DNA from: Rhodospirillales bacterium
GTDB taxonomy: Bacteria > Pseudomonadota > Alphaproteobacteria > Acetobacterales > Acetobacteraceae
Length of the DNA: 5,851 bases
Reading direction: 5' to 3'
Assembly (NCBI GenBank): GCA_018971455.1
Contig: JAGXAV010000159.1
Span: 1 to 5,851, forward strand
The position numbers were made by a program, and so were the translations under genes. Below the pieces are notes generated by a model that saw nothing but the letters and a program-made list of their open reading frames with translations, was not told where the DNA came from and did no database searches. Shown here one piece after another: positions 5,470 through 5,851 of this stretch (the first letter of the stretch is position 1; the number at the start of each line of letters is the position of its first letter).

Positions 5470-5851
5470 TCCGCCACCATCCGGCCGAGGCAAGCCTGAT
5501 CGCCTGCGCCGCCGGCACCATGGCCATGGCGCACGCACGGGTCATCGAAGTCCATGCCGCGCGTTGCCCGGTCTGCGCCGCCGGCCTGCGCGCCGCCGAG
5601 GTTGCCGGCGGCGCGCTGCTGGACGCGCTGCCGCCGGCGCCGATGCCCCCCGACGCACTCGCCCGCGCGCTTGCGCGGCTGGAAACGGCCGCCCCCGAAC
5701 CGGCCCCGGCGGCGCCGGCGTTCGATCTCGCCGCGCTCGCCTCGGGTCGCTGGCGCCGCGTCGCGCCGGGTATCGCGATCATGAATCTGCTGTCGCGCGA
5801 TGCCACCGCCAGCCGGCTCGATCTGATCCGCGTCGCCCCCGGCCGCGCGCT
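5466..5851 (+). CDS. chrR: ChrR-family zinc-binding anti-sigma factor (3' end outside window)
   Basis: The first 128 residues are visible; the family is usually a little over 200 residues. The N-terminal anti-sigma domain shows the zinc ligands H5, H30, C34 and C37 (HAARCPVC). They are in register with H6, H31, C35 and C38 of Rhodobacter ChrR, offset by one. An Ala/Pro-rich linker (about 58-90) leads into the start of the C-terminal cupin domain (from about FDLAALASGRWRRVAPGI). The cupin metal ligands would lie beyond the window. The protein holds RpoE inactive at the membrane-cytoplasm side until oxidant stress releases it. GGGAGAGG at 5454-5461 is a strong ribosome-binding site, and the start overlaps the rpoE stop by four bases, which supports balanced coupled production. 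Confidence 0.93.
   Translation, partial: MIRHHPAEASLIACAAGTMAMAHARVIEVHAARCPVCAAGLRAAEVAGGALLDALPPAPMPPDALARALARLETAAPEPAPAAPAFDLAALASGRWRRVAPGIAIMNLLSRDATASRLDLIRVAPGRA

Noticed and set aside
5467..5494. TGATCC-N18-CAAG at the start of chrR as an internal promoter
   Set aside because: The -10 match is weaker and it lies wholly in coding sequence. TGATCC is also frequent by chance here, for example at 4949 and 5824.

Overview
The window is very GC-rich with strong G/C third-position bias. It carries a ChrR-type zinc anti-sigma factor, an ECF sigma factor of the RpoE/ECF11 kind and their typical target genes. This suggests an alphaproteobacterium, perhaps of the Rhodospirillales/Acetobacteraceae sort; the placement is inferred from gene content and composition only.

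Layout from left to right. Bases 1-1017 are a complete IS481-family insertion sequence with 28-bp imperfect terminal inverted repeats and an intact DDE transposase on the + strand. Bases 1082-4731 hold five tightly packed minus-strand genes. In transcription order they are an FAD-dependent oxidoreductase, a DUF1365 protein, a strongly shortened cyclopropane-fatty-acyl-phospholipid synthase (CFA) homologue, a DUF6134-type exported protein and a Blc-like outer-membrane lipocalin lipoprotein. Every junction in this operon overlaps by 1 or 4 bases. Bases 4912-5851 hold the divergent rpoE-chrR pair on the + strand, also with a 4-base overlap; chrR runs off the window.

The 180-base divergent intergenic region contains two back-to-back promoter candidates of the form TGATCC-N18-TAAG/TAGT. 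Their -35 boxes form a perfect 9-bp inverted repeat. This resembles the RpoE promoter described for Rhodobacter sphaeroides, so RpoE probably activates both its own operon and the five-gene lipid operon. ChrR would hold RpoE inactive until singlet oxygen or a related oxidant releases it. The products fit a membrane-lipid modification and repair response: a flavin enzyme and a CFA-like methyltransferase acting on unsaturated acyl chains, with two exported proteins.

The oddest point is the CFA gene. Only about the last 120 residues of the family are present, with the S-adenosylmethionine-binding domain missing. The gene still has a strong ribosome-binding site and exact overlaps on both sides. 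It looks like a clean in-frame internal deletion in an otherwise intact operon. A second oddity is that the transposase stop codon lies outside the insertion sequence, in a CTAG that looks like its target site.
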